This document shows positions 1-8,303 of a stretch of 64,000 bases of DNA, piece by piece. The stretch is from Mesorhizobium sp. Pch-S. GTDB lineage: Bacteria > Pseudomonadota > Alphaproteobacteria > Rhizobiales > Rhizobiaceae. Under the pieces are notes generated by a model, which saw only the letters and a program-made list of their open reading frames with translations, was not told the DNA's origin and did no database searches. Location: assembly GCF_004136315.1 (NCBI RefSeq), contig NZ_CP029562.1:3043501-3107500 (forward strand), given 5' to 3'. Position 1 is the stretch's first letter. Each line of letters starts with the position of its first letter. The translations under genes were made by a program, and so were the position numbers.

Positions 1-161
1 TACGCGGCGCCGTCGGCCAGTCGGGTGTCAATGAAGACTATGTTCTCAACACCATCCAGCATCTCGAGGCGCTCGGCATCCGCGACCGCTGGCTGGAACA
101 GGTGGCGCGGCTGATCGTCCCGCCTGAAAACGCCTCTGGCCCATTGAACCCTGCACGATAG
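1..161 (+). CDS. Gamma-glutamylcyclotransferase (ChaC-like), C-terminal end only
   Basis: Only the last 52 codons are in the window; the frame is open from base 3 to a TAG at 159-161. The fragment contains the stretch SGVNEDYVLNTIQHLEALGI, which resembles the C-terminal helix region of ChaC-type gamma-glutamylcyclotransferases (typically SNRDYLxNTVxHLxxLGI). Such enzymes cleave gamma-glutamyl peptides such as glutathione to 5-oxoproline in the cytoplasm. The catalytic glutamate and the N-terminal YGSL motif lie outside the window, so the assignment rests on the tail alone. Confidence 0.6.
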   Translation, partial: RGAVGQSGVNEDYVLNTIQHLEALGIRDRWLEQVARLIVPPENASGPLNPAR

Positions 162-199
162 TCCCTAGCTTGCTGCTGGGATCCGCACCTGTGTGCATT

Positions 200-300
200 G
201 GAGCGATTCCGTTTTTACGGAAACGCGGGAGCGCTCCAAGTTTGTTTTCGCCGCATTTTTGTAACGCCAGGCGATTCGACCTGGCGACAGAATGCTCTAG
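200..300 (+). repeat. Dispersed two-hairpin intergenic repeat, family 2, copy A
   Basis: About 100 bp that match 51643-51745 nearly end to end, including the shared block TTTCGCCGCATTTTTGTAAC. Hairpin 1 has arms GGAGCG (200-205) and CGCTCC (near 232-237). Hairpin 2 has arms GCCAGG and CCTGGC. It sits between the ChaC-like gene and the aldo/keto reductase, just upstream of the TTG start of the latter. The sequence shows no coding potential. Confidence 0.8.
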
Positions 301-311
301 GGAGATCTATC

Positions 312-1262
312 TTGGCCAGACGTCTGCTCGGTCGTACCGACCTCGAAATCGCGCCGCTCGTGCTGGGCGGCAATGTGTTCGGCTGGACCGCCGACGAAAA
401 GACGTCCTTCGATCTGCTGGACCGTTTTGTCGACGGCGGGCTCAACGCCATCGATACCGCGAACGTCTATTCGCGCTGGGCGCCCGGCAACAAGGGCGGA
501 GAGTCTGAGACCATCATCGGCAAGTGGATGAAGGCGCGCGGCAATCGCGACAAGGTAGTCGTCATCACCAAGGTCGGTGCAGACATGGGACAGGGCAAGA
601 GGGACCTTTCCGCCGGCTACATCGAACGGGCTGTGGAAGACTCGTTGAAGCGCCTGCAGACCGACAGCATCGATCTTTATCTTTCGCACTGGCCGGATCC
701 GACTGTGCCTTACGAGGAGACGCTCGGCGCCTACCAGACGCTTCTTGCCAAGGGCAAGGTTCGCCATATCGGCTGCTCCAACCTCGACGCCGGCCAGCTT
801 CGGGCGGCGCTCGATGTAGCCAAGCTGCGCAATCTGCCGCGCTACGAGGTGCTGCAGCCGGAATACAATCTCTATGATCGCGCTTCCTATGATGGTCCTC
901 TGCGCGACCTGTGCGTGGCAGAGGGTCTCGGTGTGATCACCTATTTCAGCCTCGCCAAGGGATTCCTGTCGGGCAAATATCGCAGCAAGGCCGATCTCGG
1001 CAAAAGCGCTGCGCGCGGCGAGGATGTGGAGGCCTATCTCAACAAGCGCGGCATGCGCATCCTGGCAGCGCTCGATGCTGTGGCAGGACGGCACGCGGCC
1101 AAGCCTGCCGAGGTCGCGCTCGCCTGGATCATCGCACGGCCGGGCGTGACGGCGCCGATCGCCAGTGCGACCACACCGGAGCAGATGGCGAGCCTTGTGC
1201 GAGCCGCTTCGCTTGGGCTCACGCAGGCGGATGTCGAAGAACTGGACAAGGCGAGCGTGTAG
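312..1262 (+). CDS. Aldo/keto reductase family oxidoreductase
   Basis: 316-residue NADPH-dependent aldo/keto reductase with the usual TIM-barrel length. The catalytic tetrad is visible as Asp48 and Tyr53 (in AIDTANVY), Lys87 (ITKVG) and His126 (YLSHWPDP); the last motif is typical of the AKR11/AKR12-like bacterial group. I chose the TTG at 312 because the family N-terminus (ARRLLGRTDLEIAPLVLGG) begins there and an AGGGAGA ribosome site lies just upstream; the ATG at 198 would translate the intergenic repeat. The physiological substrate cannot be told. It converges on the response regulator gene. Confidence 0.88.
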   Translation: MARRLLGRTDLEIAPLVLGGNVFGWTADEKTSFDLLDRFVDGGLNAIDTANVYSRWAPGNKGGESETIIGKWMKARGNRDKVVVITKVGADMGQGKRDLSAGYIERAVEDSLKRLQTDSIDLYLSHWPDPTVPYEETLGAYQTLLAKGKVRHIGCSNLDAGQLRAALDVAKLRNLPRYEVLQPEYNLYDRASYDGPLRDLCVAEGLGVITYFSLAKGFLSGKYRSKADLGKSAARGEDVEAYLNKRGMRILAALDAVAGRHAAKPAEVALAWIIARPGVTAPIASATTPEQMASLVRAASLGLTQADVEELDKASV

Positions 1263-1270
1263 CTCGCCTT
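1248..1270. terminator. Hairpin between convergent genes
   Basis: Perfect 9-bp stem AAGGCGAGC / GCTCGCCTT with loop GTGTA, overlapping the stop codon of the aldo/keto reductase and lying before the stop of the convergent response regulator. There is no clear U-run, so termination is inferred from position and stem strength. Confidence 0.5.
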
Positions 1271-1299
1271 GAGATGGCAATCAGTGGAAACGGGTGCGA

Positions 1300-1665
1300 T
1301 CAGGCTGCCAGCGCGCGGCCGACGCGATCGCGGATTTCAGCCAGGGTGAAAGGCTTCTGCACGACATCCAGGATGATCCCGTTCAATTCATCCGCGCGTT
1401 CACGCTGGTCAGCATAACCGGTCACCAGCATGATCTTGAGCGTGGGGAAAGCGGCGGCTGCCGCCTTGGCCATTTCGATGCCGTCCATCTCGGGCATGCG
1501 GATATCCGAGACGATCAGGTCATAGTTGCCATTGGCGGCACGGATGCTCTCCAGGCCCTGAGCGCCATCGGCCGCAACGTCGATGTTGTACCCTGCGCGC
1601 TCAAGCGCGCGGGCAGCGAGGGTGCGGACGGATTCATCGTCCTCGACGATCAGGAGCTTTGTCAT
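1300..1665 (-). CDS. Single-domain response regulator (CpdR-like receiver)
   Basis: 121-residue stand-alone receiver domain with no output domain. Acidic pocket Asp9-Asp10, phospho-acceptor Asp54 (IVSDIRMPEMDG), the switch Thr82 (LVTGYA) and Lys104 (VVQKPF) are all present. I start at ATG 1665 (MTKLLIVEDDE); the frame runs further upstream but that part has no family similarity. In Caulobacter and rhizobia, receivers of this form (CpdR) tune ClpXP proteolysis and the cell cycle, but this protein may be a separate paralogue. It lies downstream of hpt on the same strand with an 85-bp gap. Confidence 0.85.
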   Translation of the reverse strand: MTKLLIVEDDESVRTLAARALERAGYNIDVAADGAQGLESIRAANGNYDLIVSDIRMPEMDGIEMAKAAAAAFPTLKIMLVTGYADQRERADELNGIILDVVQKPFTLAEIRDRVGRALAA

Positions 1666-1750
1666 GAGCAGAGATTTGCCCTGCAAATATTGACGTTTCC
1701 TGAAAGTCGAAGACACCTCCAACTTCTTTTCGAAAGCGACGAGGCGGAGT

Positions 1751-2293
1751 TCAGACGTCGCCTTTGACGACTCCGACGAAGGGCAGTTCACGGAATGCGT
1801 GGCCGACATCCATGCCATAACCGACGACAAAATAGTCCGGGCAGTCGAAGCCGACATAGTCGGCGTTGAGGTCCGTCTGGCGCCGCATGCGCTTGTCGAG
1901 CAGCACGGCGACGGAACAGCTCCTGGCACCGCGCGACAGCATCAGTTCGCGAGTGAACTTCAGCGTCTTGCCGGATTCCAGGATGTCGTCGATCAGAAGC
2001 ACGTCACGGCCTGCGACCTCGTTGTCGATGTCGCGCAGCACGCGCACCTGGCCGCTTTCGGTGCCGGCGCCATAGCTGGAAATGAAGATGAACTCGACCT
2101 CCGGCGACAGGCCGGCGTCATGCATGGCGCGAATCAGATCGGCGGCAAAAATGAAGGAGCCCTTCAGCACCGAGATGACCAGGAGGTCGTGGTAGTCGTG
2201 GGCCGCGATTTCCTTGGCGAGCTCCAGATTGCGCCGCGCGATCGCGGACGCCGAAAACAAAACCTCGATATCCTTGCCGCGTACAACTGGCAT
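1751..2293 (-). CDS. hpt: Hypoxanthine phosphoribosyltransferase
   Basis: 180 residues, the normal length for bacterial HPRT. It salvages hypoxanthine and guanine to IMP and GMP using PRPP in the cytoplasm. The PRPP-binding loop is clear at about 98-110 (VLLIDDILESGKT), the LKGSFIFAADL loop is at about 43-53, and the C-terminal base-binding segment is DYVGFDCPDYFVVGYGMD. ATG at 2293 is the natural start. It appears co-transcribed with the downstream response regulator. Confidence 0.93.
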   Translation of the reverse strand: MPVVRGKDIEVLFSASAIARRNLELAKEIAAHDYHDLLVISVLKGSFIFAADLIRAMHDAGLSPEVEFIFISSYGAGTESGQVRVLRDIDNEVAGRDVLLIDDILESGKTLKFTRELMLSRGARSCSVAVLLDKRMRRQTDLNADYVGFDCPDYFVVGYGMDVGHAFRELPFVGVVKGDV

Positions 2294-2336
2294 GAAGATC
2301 CTTTCCGGAAGCGCGCCAGACAGCCGCAGGCGTCTG

Positions 2337-3020
2337 TTATCGCGCGAAGGTGACCGAGACGGCCGTTACGCCGTTTCTAGGCACGTCGAGCCGGCTGGAA
2401 AAGGCAAATCTTTCGCCAGGCGGCAAGGTGCGGCCGGATGTCCCCAGGCCATAGCGGGTGATACGGCCATCATTGCCGGTCACGCGGATCTCCAGCGGCG
2501 GCAGTTCGGCCGCCTCCATGCCATCGTTGCCGGCTTCGCCGTCGACCAGGAGCACGGGTCGATGCCCGCTGCTGTCGACGCGCGAACTCACGCCGGAGAT
2601 GCTGAGCGCGCTGGTAACCCTGTCAGGGCCGAAGAACGCATTCTCATGAAACAGGACGTGGCCGCCCGAGACCCAGAAGGCCAACAACGCAATTAAAACA
2701 CCGCCGCTCCAGAACAACGGACCGCCAGGTGAAGCATTGTGCATCTCAGGCGCTGTTTCGCCTTTGCGCAGCATGCCCATGCCGTCGAGCAAGGGCGCCG
2801 GCTCAACCACCTCCACGGGGGTTTGCGGTGGCGATCTATCGAACTGGGTGGGAGAATCAGGGCCGAGCACGATGAAATCGGCGTCGACCACATCCGCGGC
2901 CACAGCGCTGCCGTTGCGAGCCGATGAGGCCGCCGTCATGATTTCGCCGGAAACCGGGCGTGCCGTGCCGTGATCGGCCATGCCTTGATATGGTTGCCTC
3001 TGTTCGCCCTCTGTTTCCAT
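2337..3020 (-). CDS. Hypothetical membrane-anchored protein next to ftsE
   Basis: About 227 residues. A low-complexity, probably cytoplasmic N-terminal half (residues 1-100) is followed by one hydrophobic segment at about 103-125 (FWSGGVLIALLAFWVSGGHV) and a C-terminal extracytoplasmic domain of about 100 residues (PPLEIRVTGNDGRITRYGLG). This layout resembles the zinc-ribbon/DUF3426-type proteins often found beside ftsE in rhizobia, but I see no CxxC ribbon, so either it is absent or the true start differs. The ATG at 2981 (MADHG) is a possible alternative start. It is divergent from ftsE and upstream of hpt on the same strand. Confidence 0.65.
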   Translation of the reverse strand: METEGEQRQPYQGMADHGTARPVSGEIMTAASSARNGSAVAADVVDADFIVLGPDSPTQFDRSPPQTPVEVVEPAPLLDGMGMLRKGETAPEMHNASPGGPLFWSGGVLIALLAFWVSGGHVLFHENAFFGPDRVTSALSISGVSSRVDSSGHRPVLLVDGEAGNDGMEAAELPPLEIRVTGNDGRITRYGLGTSGRTLPPGERFAFSSRLDVPRNGVTAVSVTFAR

Positions 3021-3171
3021 TCCGTAGACAAAAATGGTTAATGCTTCCCAACCGGAATCGATTTACAGCATCCTCCGGTGCCGAAAATAACCGGCGGTTA
3101 ACCATGCCGGTCAATGGTCTTTTCGTAGATACGGGCGGACTGCCGCCAAAAACAATTCCAGGTCGCCGCAC

Positions 3172-3831
3172 GTGATCCGCTTCGAAAATGTCGGCCTCCG
3201 CTACGGCATGGGTCCGGAGATTCTCCGTGACATCACCTTGCATGTTCCGGAGCGCTCCTTCCAATTCCTCAGCGGCCCCTCGGGTGCCGGCAAGACGACC
3301 TTGCTGCGTCTTCTGTTCCTGTCGTTGAAGCCGACACGCGGATTGATCACGGTGTTCGGCAAGGATCGTGCGCGCATCACGCGTGAAGAATTGCCGCATC
3401 TGCGCCGGCGTATCGGCGTGGTGTTTCAGGATTTTCGCCTGCTGGATCACATGACGACCTACGAGAATGTGGCATTGCCGCTGCGCGTGCGTGGCCGCGA
3501 GGAATCCAGCTACCGCACCGACGTCATCGAACTTCTGAAGTGGGTCGGTCTTGGCGACCGCATGCACGTGCTGCCGCCGGTCCTCTCCGGCGGTGAGAAG
3601 CAGCGTGCCGCGATCGCGCGCGCGCTGATCGAGCAGCCACAGATCCTGCTTGCCGACGAACCGACGGGCAATGTCGACCCGCAGCTGGCGCGCCGGCTGC
3701 TTCGGCTGTTCATAGAACTGAATCGCCTCGGTACAGCCGTCGTGATCGCTACTCACGATCTTGGCCTGATGGAGCAGGTCGATGCCCGGCGACTGATCCT
3801 GTCGGGAGGAAGGCTGGACATCTATGACTGA
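3172..3831 (+). CDS. ftsE: Cell division ATP-binding protein FtsE
   Basis: 219-residue ABC ATPase that works with FtsX at the divisome to control periplasmic peptidoglycan hydrolysis. Walker A is GPSGAGKTT at 35-43, the signature is LSGGEKQR, and Walker B is ILLADEPTGNVD, whose GNVD ending is typical of FtsE and LolD-type ATPases. The start is GTG at 3172. The stop overlaps the ftsX start by 8 bp, so the two are translationally coupled. Confidence 0.95.
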   Translation: MIRFENVGLRYGMGPEILRDITLHVPERSFQFLSGPSGAGKTTLLRLLFLSLKPTRGLITVFGKDRARITREELPHLRRRIGVVFQDFRLLDHMTTYENVALPLRVRGREESSYRTDVIELLKWVGLGDRMHVLPPVLSGGEKQRAAIARALIEQPQILLADEPTGNVDPQLARRLLRLFIELNRLGTAVVIATHDLGLMEQVDARRLILSGGRLDIYD

Positions 3832-4816
3832 GATGACGGCCGATCACGAAGAGGAAGAGGGCGAGATCCGTCGCGCCGAGGCACCCCTGCGCACGCAACG
3901 CAAGATGGCACCGATCGTGCCGGCGCAGAACATCGCCGGCCGAGCGCTGGTTTTCGTCATCGCCATCATGACCTTCCTGTCCTGCCTCACCTTCGGTGCG
4001 GTCACGCTGGTGCGGGGCACCGCTGCCGTGTGGGAGAACCAGATTTCGCGCGAGGCGACGATCCAGATCAAACCGGTCGACGGTCTCGACATGGACGCGA
4101 CGCTCACCAGCGCCGCCGCGATCGCAGCCAAGTTCCCGGGCGTCGAAGGTACCAGCATCGTTGACCGTGACGCCACCGCGCGGTTGCTGGCTCCGTGGCT
4201 GGGCAGCGGGCTCAACATCGACGAATTGCCGGTGCCACGCCTTGTCGTCGTCACCATCGACGAGAACAATCCGCCCAATTTCTCTGCCATGCGCGAGGCG
4301 TTGACCAACACGATCGCCAGCGCATCACTGGACGATCATCGCACGTGGGTCGACCGGCTGGTCGCCATGGCGCGCACGACAGTGACCATTGGCATGCTGG
4401 TCCTGGTCCTGATGTTGTCGGCGACCGTGCTGACGGTGGTGTTCGCCACGCGCGGCGCCATGGCAGGCAATGGCCATATCATCGAGGTGCTGCATTTCGT
4501 CGGTGCCGAAGCCCGATTCATAGCCCGGCAGTTTCGACAGCAGTTCCTTGTCACCGGCATGAAAGGTGCAGCGGCCGGTGGCGTGGCAGCGATCGTCGTG
4601 TTTCTGATTTTCTCCTTCTGGGCCTCGCGCAACATGGCGACGCCACAGGCCGACCAGGCTGTCGCGCTGTTCGGCAGCTTTGCCATCGGCTGGGCCGGAT
4701 ATCTCGGTGTCGTCCTGATGGTGGTGGTGATCGGTGCGCTGACGGCCGCCACGTCCCATGCCACGGTGATCGCCTATCTCAGCGATCTCGATACGCGCCA
4801 GACCGACGGTGGCTGA
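3824..4816 (+). CDS. ftsX: Cell division protein FtsX (ABC permease)
   Basis: 330-residue FtsX-type permease. A charged cytoplasmic N-terminus (rich in Glu and Arg) precedes TM1 at about 44-66, then a periplasmic domain of about 110 residues, then three more membrane segments (about 188-208, 245-268, 285-312). This four-TM layout with a large first periplasmic loop is that of FtsX. The ATG at 3824 lies inside the ftsE 3' end. It partners with FtsE and probably links the cytoplasmic divisome to peptidoglycan amidases. Confidence 0.92.
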   Translation: MTEMTADHEEEEGEIRRAEAPLRTQRKMAPIVPAQNIAGRALVFVIAIMTFLSCLTFGAVTLVRGTAAVWENQISREATIQIKPVDGLDMDATLTSAAAIAAKFPGVEGTSIVDRDATARLLAPWLGSGLNIDELPVPRLVVVTIDENNPPNFSAMREALTNTIASASLDDHRTWVDRLVAMARTTVTIGMLVLVLMLSATVLTVVFATRGAMAGNGHIIEVLHFVGAEARFIARQFRQQFLVTGMKGAAAGGVAAIVVFLIFSFWASRNMATPQADQAVALFGSFAIGWAGYLGVVLMVVVIGALTAATSHATVIAYLSDLDTRQTDGG

Positions 4817-4911
4817 CGGGGGCGGCGATGACGCAGTGCGGCCCTGAAATCAGTTCGCGGGAGGGTGCTTTCTCCTACCAAAGGCCGCAATTCCGCACTA
4901 ATCATGGAGGC

Positions 4912-5604
4912 ATGAAAAGTCGCGATTCTGCCGATATGGCCGAAGCCGCGCCGGACACGTTCCGCGTGTCGCGCGGCGCGTCCCGGCTGCGGCGCGTGCT
5001 GCGCAACATCGGCCTGCTCGCGCTGGTCGCAATCGTCGTCTATCTCCTGGGTTTCGGCTGGTTTGCAAGCCATGTCAGCCGGCTGACCACGCCGGCTGAT
5101 CCTGAGCCGGCGGACGCCATCATAGTGCTGACCGGTGGCCAATCGCGGCTCGATGCGGCCATCAGCCTTCTGGAAACCGGCAAGGGCGCGCGTCTCCTGA
5201 TCAGCGGGGTGCATCCGACGGCCAGCCGCAAGCAACTGCAGAGAGCGACCAAGGGCGACACCCAGCTGTTTTCCTGCTGCATCGACATCGATCGCGCGGC
5301 GCTCGACACGATCGGCAATGCCGAAGAAAGCGCCAAATGGGTCCAGACCCATGGTTACAGCCGCATCATCCTTGTCACCAACAACTACCACATGCCGCGC
5401 AGCCTGCTGGAGATGGGCCGATTGCTGCAGGGTGCCAGGCTGGTGCCCTATCCGGTGGTCAACAGCAATCTCGACAATGGCGGCTGGCTGATCAAGCCGG
5501 GTGCCTTCCGCGTGCTCTTCACCGAATACAACAAGTACCTGCTGGCGCTTGGCCGTGTCGTCCTGCCGATCCGGCCGGCTTTCGCCAGCCATGCGGGCGA
5601 TTGA
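4912..5604 (+). CDS. YdcF/SanA-like DUF218 membrane protein
   Basis: 230 residues starting at ATG 4912, preceded by ATGGAGG. The N-terminal region holds one membrane anchor (about 37-58, IGLLALVAIVVYLLGFGWF). The DUF218 domain follows: ADAIIVLTGGQSRLDAAI (about 68-85), LLISGV, NAEESAKWV and ILVTNNYHMPRSLLEM. This family is tied to envelope functions (SanA, ElyC) but its chemistry is not firmly known. It lies 95 bp after ftsX and before plsC in what looks like a conserved envelope cluster. The longer upstream frame is only ftsX read out of frame. Confidence 0.82.
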   Translation: MKSRDSADMAEAAPDTFRVSRGASRLRRVLRNIGLLALVAIVVYLLGFGWFASHVSRLTTPADPEPADAIIVLTGGQSRLDAAISLLETGKGARLLISGVHPTASRKQLQRATKGDTQLFSCCIDIDRAALDTIGNAEESAKWVQTHGYSRIILVTNNYHMPRSLLEMGRLLQGARLVPYPVVNSNLDNGGWLIKPGAFRVLFTEYNKYLLALGRVVLPIRPAFASHAGD

Positions 5605-5640
5605 CGCCTGCAATCTCCCGGCAGACCGGCTGAGGGAATA

Positions 5641-6261
5641 CTAGCCCGGGGTTCCCGCGCGCAATCCGGCGATTTCCGCTTCCAGCACAGCAATGCGCTT
5701 GTCGCGCTCGCCCAGGATCGCCGCCACGTCGGCCGCGTCGAAGCGCTGGGGAATGTGCTGCGGGCAGTTCGCGTCCCAGGTCGACACGGTGAACAGGATG
5801 ACCTGTTCGGGGCGTGCCTTGTAGTCTGGCGGCATCAGCCGGGTCAGAAGTTCGGGATCATTCTCGATGACACGTGCCTCGCCCCAGATCTTGATGCGCT
5901 GCCGCATCATGTAATCGATGAGGAAAAGGAAAGCCTTGCCGTTGTCGGCCAGGTTGCCCTGTGAAATGAACTGCCGGTTGCCCGAGAAGTCGGCGAAGCC
6001 GATGGTGCGATGGTCCAGCACATGCAGGAAGCCCGCCGGGCCACCGCGATGCTGGATGTAGGGTTGGCCTTCACCATTGGCCGTCGCGAAGAAGATGCTG
6101 GTCTGGGCCGCGATGAAGGCGGCGAGATCGGGCGTGATATCCTGGTTCCAGCCGCGTTCCTCCGATCGGGCATAGGCTTGCCGTGACCCCTTGCGGGCCT
6201 GGATTGCCTTTACCGCGGGAGTGAAGGCGACATCGCTTGCATAGGTGCGCGAACCGGCCAT
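5641..6261 (-). CDS. Pyridoxamine 5'-phosphate oxidase-like flavoprotein
   Basis: 206 residues of the PNPOx-like FMN-binding split-barrel family. The core is ADIAAFIAAQTSIFFATANGEGQPYIQHRGGPAGFLHVLD, broken here as residues from about 55 onward, followed by FADFSGNRQFISQGNLA and FLFLIDY. Proteins of this kind are usually reductases or oxidases of unknown substrate rather than true PdxH. A short coiled coil (residues about 180-202) ends the protein. I start at ATG 6261. It is divergent from a LysR gene that is the likely regulator. Confidence 0.8.
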   Translation of the reverse strand: MAGSRTYASDVAFTPAVKAIQARKGSRQAYARSEERGWNQDITPDLAAFIAAQTSIFFATANGEGQPYIQHRGGPAGFLHVLDHRTIGFADFSGNRQFISQGNLADNGKAFLFLIDYMMRQRIKIWGEARVIENDPELLTRLMPPDYKARPEQVILFTVSTWDANCPQHIPQRFDAADVAAILGERDKRIAVLEAEIAGLRAGTPG

Positions 6262-6374
6262 CGCAGGTCTCCTCTTCGTCTCTTGCCAGAGCAAGCACAA
6301 CGCCTCCGCGAACGGCATGCCGACAGCAAATCCCGCCGAAGGTGGTATCTTTCGCAATCCAGAAGTAGATAAGG

Positions 6375-6397
6375 TTTCCGGAAAGCATTGTTCCGGA
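6375..6397. promoter_or_regulatory. Candidate LysR operator in divergent promoter
   Basis: The 146-bp gap between the divergent flavoprotein and LysR genes holds the perfect palindrome TTTCCGGAAA (6375-6384) and a second TTCCGGA (6391-6397), 11 bp upstream of the LysR start. Repeated TTCCGGA half-sites in a divergent LysR promoter suggest an autoregulatory site. This is an inference from position. Confidence 0.4.
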
Positions 6398-6407
6398 TAT
6401 TGGAAGA

Positions 6408-7316
6408 ATGATGGATCGACTGGGTTCGATGGCACTGTTCGTGACCGTGGCCGAAGCCGGCAGCCTGTCGGCGGCTGGCCGCGGTCTCGGCATGCCTCTG
6501 GCGACCGTGAGCCGCAGGCTTTCCGATCTCGAAAGACACCTTGGAACACGGCTGTTCAATCGCTCCACCCGCAGGCTCGAGCTGACCGAAGCGGGACGCT
6601 CCTATCTCGCCGCCTGCCGCCGCATCCTGGAAGAGATCGAGGAGGCCGAACAGTCCGCCGCCGGAGAATACAGCCAGGCGCGCGGTGAACTTGTGGTGAC
6701 CGCGCCCATCGTGTTCGGCCGCCTTCATGTGCTGCCGGTGGTGGTGGATTTCCTTGCCGCCTACCCGGAGGTGGATGTCAGGCTGACGCAGTCCGATACG
6801 TTGCGGCGGCTCGTCGAGGAGCATATCGACCTTGCCGTGCGTATCGGACACCTGCCGGATTCCAGCATGGTCGCGACGAGGGTGGGGTCGATCCGGCGCG
6901 TGGCTTGTGCCAGCCCGGCCTATCTCGAAGCTCATGGCGAACCGAAGACGCTGCAGGAGCTCAGCGCCCATCACTGCGTGACCGTGGAGCGTCTGGCGTT
7001 GCCGGCGGCATGGACGTTCATGGAAGGGCAACGGGAGATCGCCGTGCCGGTGCGATCAAGGCTGACGATCAACACCGCCGAAGCCGCCATCGATGCGGCG
7101 GTCGCCGGCGTGGGCATCGCCAGGGTTCTGTCCTACCAGGTCGCGGATGCTGTGCGCTCCGGCGTGCTGAGGCTGATCCTGGAGGATTTCGAACCCGAAC
7201 CCTGGCCGGTCAGCCTTGTCCACACCGGACGTGGCCTGCTGCCACTCAAACTGCGCGCCTTCCTGGATTTCGCGGCGCCGCGACTGAAGGCCCGGCTGGC
7301 TGGGCTCGGCATCTGA
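6408..7316 (+). CDS. LysR family transcriptional regulator
   Basis: 302 residues. The N-terminal winged helix-turn-helix is clear (FVTVAEAGSLSAAGRGLGM, residues about 10-28, then SRRLSDLERHLGTRLFNRSTRRL). The C-terminal substrate-binding domain contains GELVVTAPIVFGR and the DLAVRIGHLPDSS segment of the CrgA/AaeR-like subgroup that often controls redox or aromatic-stress genes. Two ATGs in tandem (6408, 6411) are possible starts. It is divergent from the PNPOx-like gene, its most probable target. Confidence 0.88.
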   Translation: MMDRLGSMALFVTVAEAGSLSAAGRGLGMPLATVSRRLSDLERHLGTRLFNRSTRRLELTEAGRSYLAACRRILEEIEEAEQSAAGEYSQARGELVVTAPIVFGRLHVLPVVVDFLAAYPEVDVRLTQSDTLRRLVEEHIDLAVRIGHLPDSSMVATRVGSIRRVACASPAYLEAHGEPKTLQELSAHHCVTVERLALPAAWTFMEGQREIAVPVRSRLTINTAEAAIDAAVAGVGIARVLSYQVADAVRSGVLRLILEDFEPEPWPVSLVHTGRGLLPLKLRAFLDFAAPRLKARLAGLGI

Positions 7317-7481
7317 AGATCGACAAGCGTCGTTTCATCGGCATGGTCATTGTTCACGAAAGCCCGCAGCTTCCAGCTTCGCCGACGTTTGGCTTGTGCT
7401 CACGCCGGGCAAATCGTGCCGTCATTCCTTTTTGCCCGTTCATGGTGTAACGAACACGCGCTTCCTCATCAGGCTTCCCGA

Positions 7482-8276
7482 ATGCTCTATATCCGCTCGC
7501 TGGCGTTCAACTTCGTCTTCTATCTCAGCCTCATCGTTCAGATGATTCTGTGGACACCCTATTATTTCCTGTCGCCGCGCGATCGCGCATGGTTCGTGCC
7601 GAAGTTCTGGTCGCGCACCAGCATGTGGCTCTACAAGGTCATTGGCGGGACTGACAGCGAGATCACAGGCACGGAAAACCTGCCCGAAGGCTCCTTCATC
7701 CTGGCGCCGAAGCACCAGTCCTTCTGGGACACGATAGCGTTCTTTCCATATCTCAGCGATCCGCTCTACATCCTGAAGCGTGAGCTGACCTGGATACCCT
7801 TCTTCGGCTGGTACATCATGAAGATGCGCATGATCCCGGTCGATCGCGGCAGCCGCTCGAAAGCGCTGAAGGCCGTGATTGCCGCCACCAAGGCGGAACT
7901 GGCCCGCAATCCGCGCCAGCTGATCATCTATCCCGAAGGCACGCGCCGCGCGCCCGGGGATGAACCCGCTTACAAATACGGTATCGTCGAGCTTTATTCA
8001 CAGCTCGGCGTGCCGGTGGTGCCGGTAGCCCACGTAGCCGGCCTCTATTGGCCGCGCCGCAAGTTTCTGCGCTTTCCGGGCACAATCAAGGCACGCTTCC
8101 TGCCTGCGATCCCGCCGGGCCTGGACAGGGAGGAGTTCATGCAGCGGCTGATCGGCGAAACGGAAGCGGCCTGTGACGAATTCCTGATCGAAGCAGCGAA
8201 GTCGGACAACGCGCCACCACTACCGCCAACCGCTGCCAAACGGCTGGCCGAGCTGGGCGTCACCACCAAAGGCTGA
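7482..8276 (+). CDS. plsC: 1-acyl-sn-glycerol-3-phosphate acyltransferase (PlsC-like)
   Basis: 264 residues. It transfers a fatty acyl group to position 2 of lysophosphatidic acid at the inner membrane, making phosphatidic acid. The family HX4D appears here as APKHQSFWDTIAF (about residues 68-80), and the second motif as IIYPEGTRRAPG. An N-terminal hydrophobic helix (about 8-27) anchors the protein. I chose ATG 7482 (MLYIRSLAF); the frame opens earlier at 7350 but that part lacks family similarity. Converges on the TIGR02302 gene. Confidence 0.9.
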   Translation: MLYIRSLAFNFVFYLSLIVQMILWTPYYFLSPRDRAWFVPKFWSRTSMWLYKVIGGTDSEITGTENLPEGSFILAPKHQSFWDTIAFFPYLSDPLYILKRELTWIPFFGWYIMKMRMIPVDRGSRSKALKAVIAATKAELARNPRQLIIYPEGTRRAPGDEPAYKYGIVELYSQLGVPVVPVAHVAGLYWPRRKFLRFPGTIKARFLPAIPPGLDREEFMQRLIGETEAACDEFLIEAAKSDNAPPLPPTAAKRLAELGVTTKG

Positions 8277-8278
8277 TC

Positions 8279-8297
8279 CCTCGGCCACTGGCCGAGG
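8279..8297. terminator. Hairpin between convergent plsC and TIGR02302 gene
   Basis: Perfect 8-bp stem CCTCGGCC / GGCCGAGG with loop ACT, in the 27-bp gap between two convergent stop codons. Its position suggests shared bidirectional termination; the U-tract is weak. Confidence 0.55.
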
Positions 8298-8303
8298 TTG
8301 CAC

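Noticed and set aside
4195..4911. Longer N-terminus for the DUF218 protein
   Set aside because: This part of the frame is ftsX read out of frame; the ribosome site and membrane anchor fit ATG 4912.
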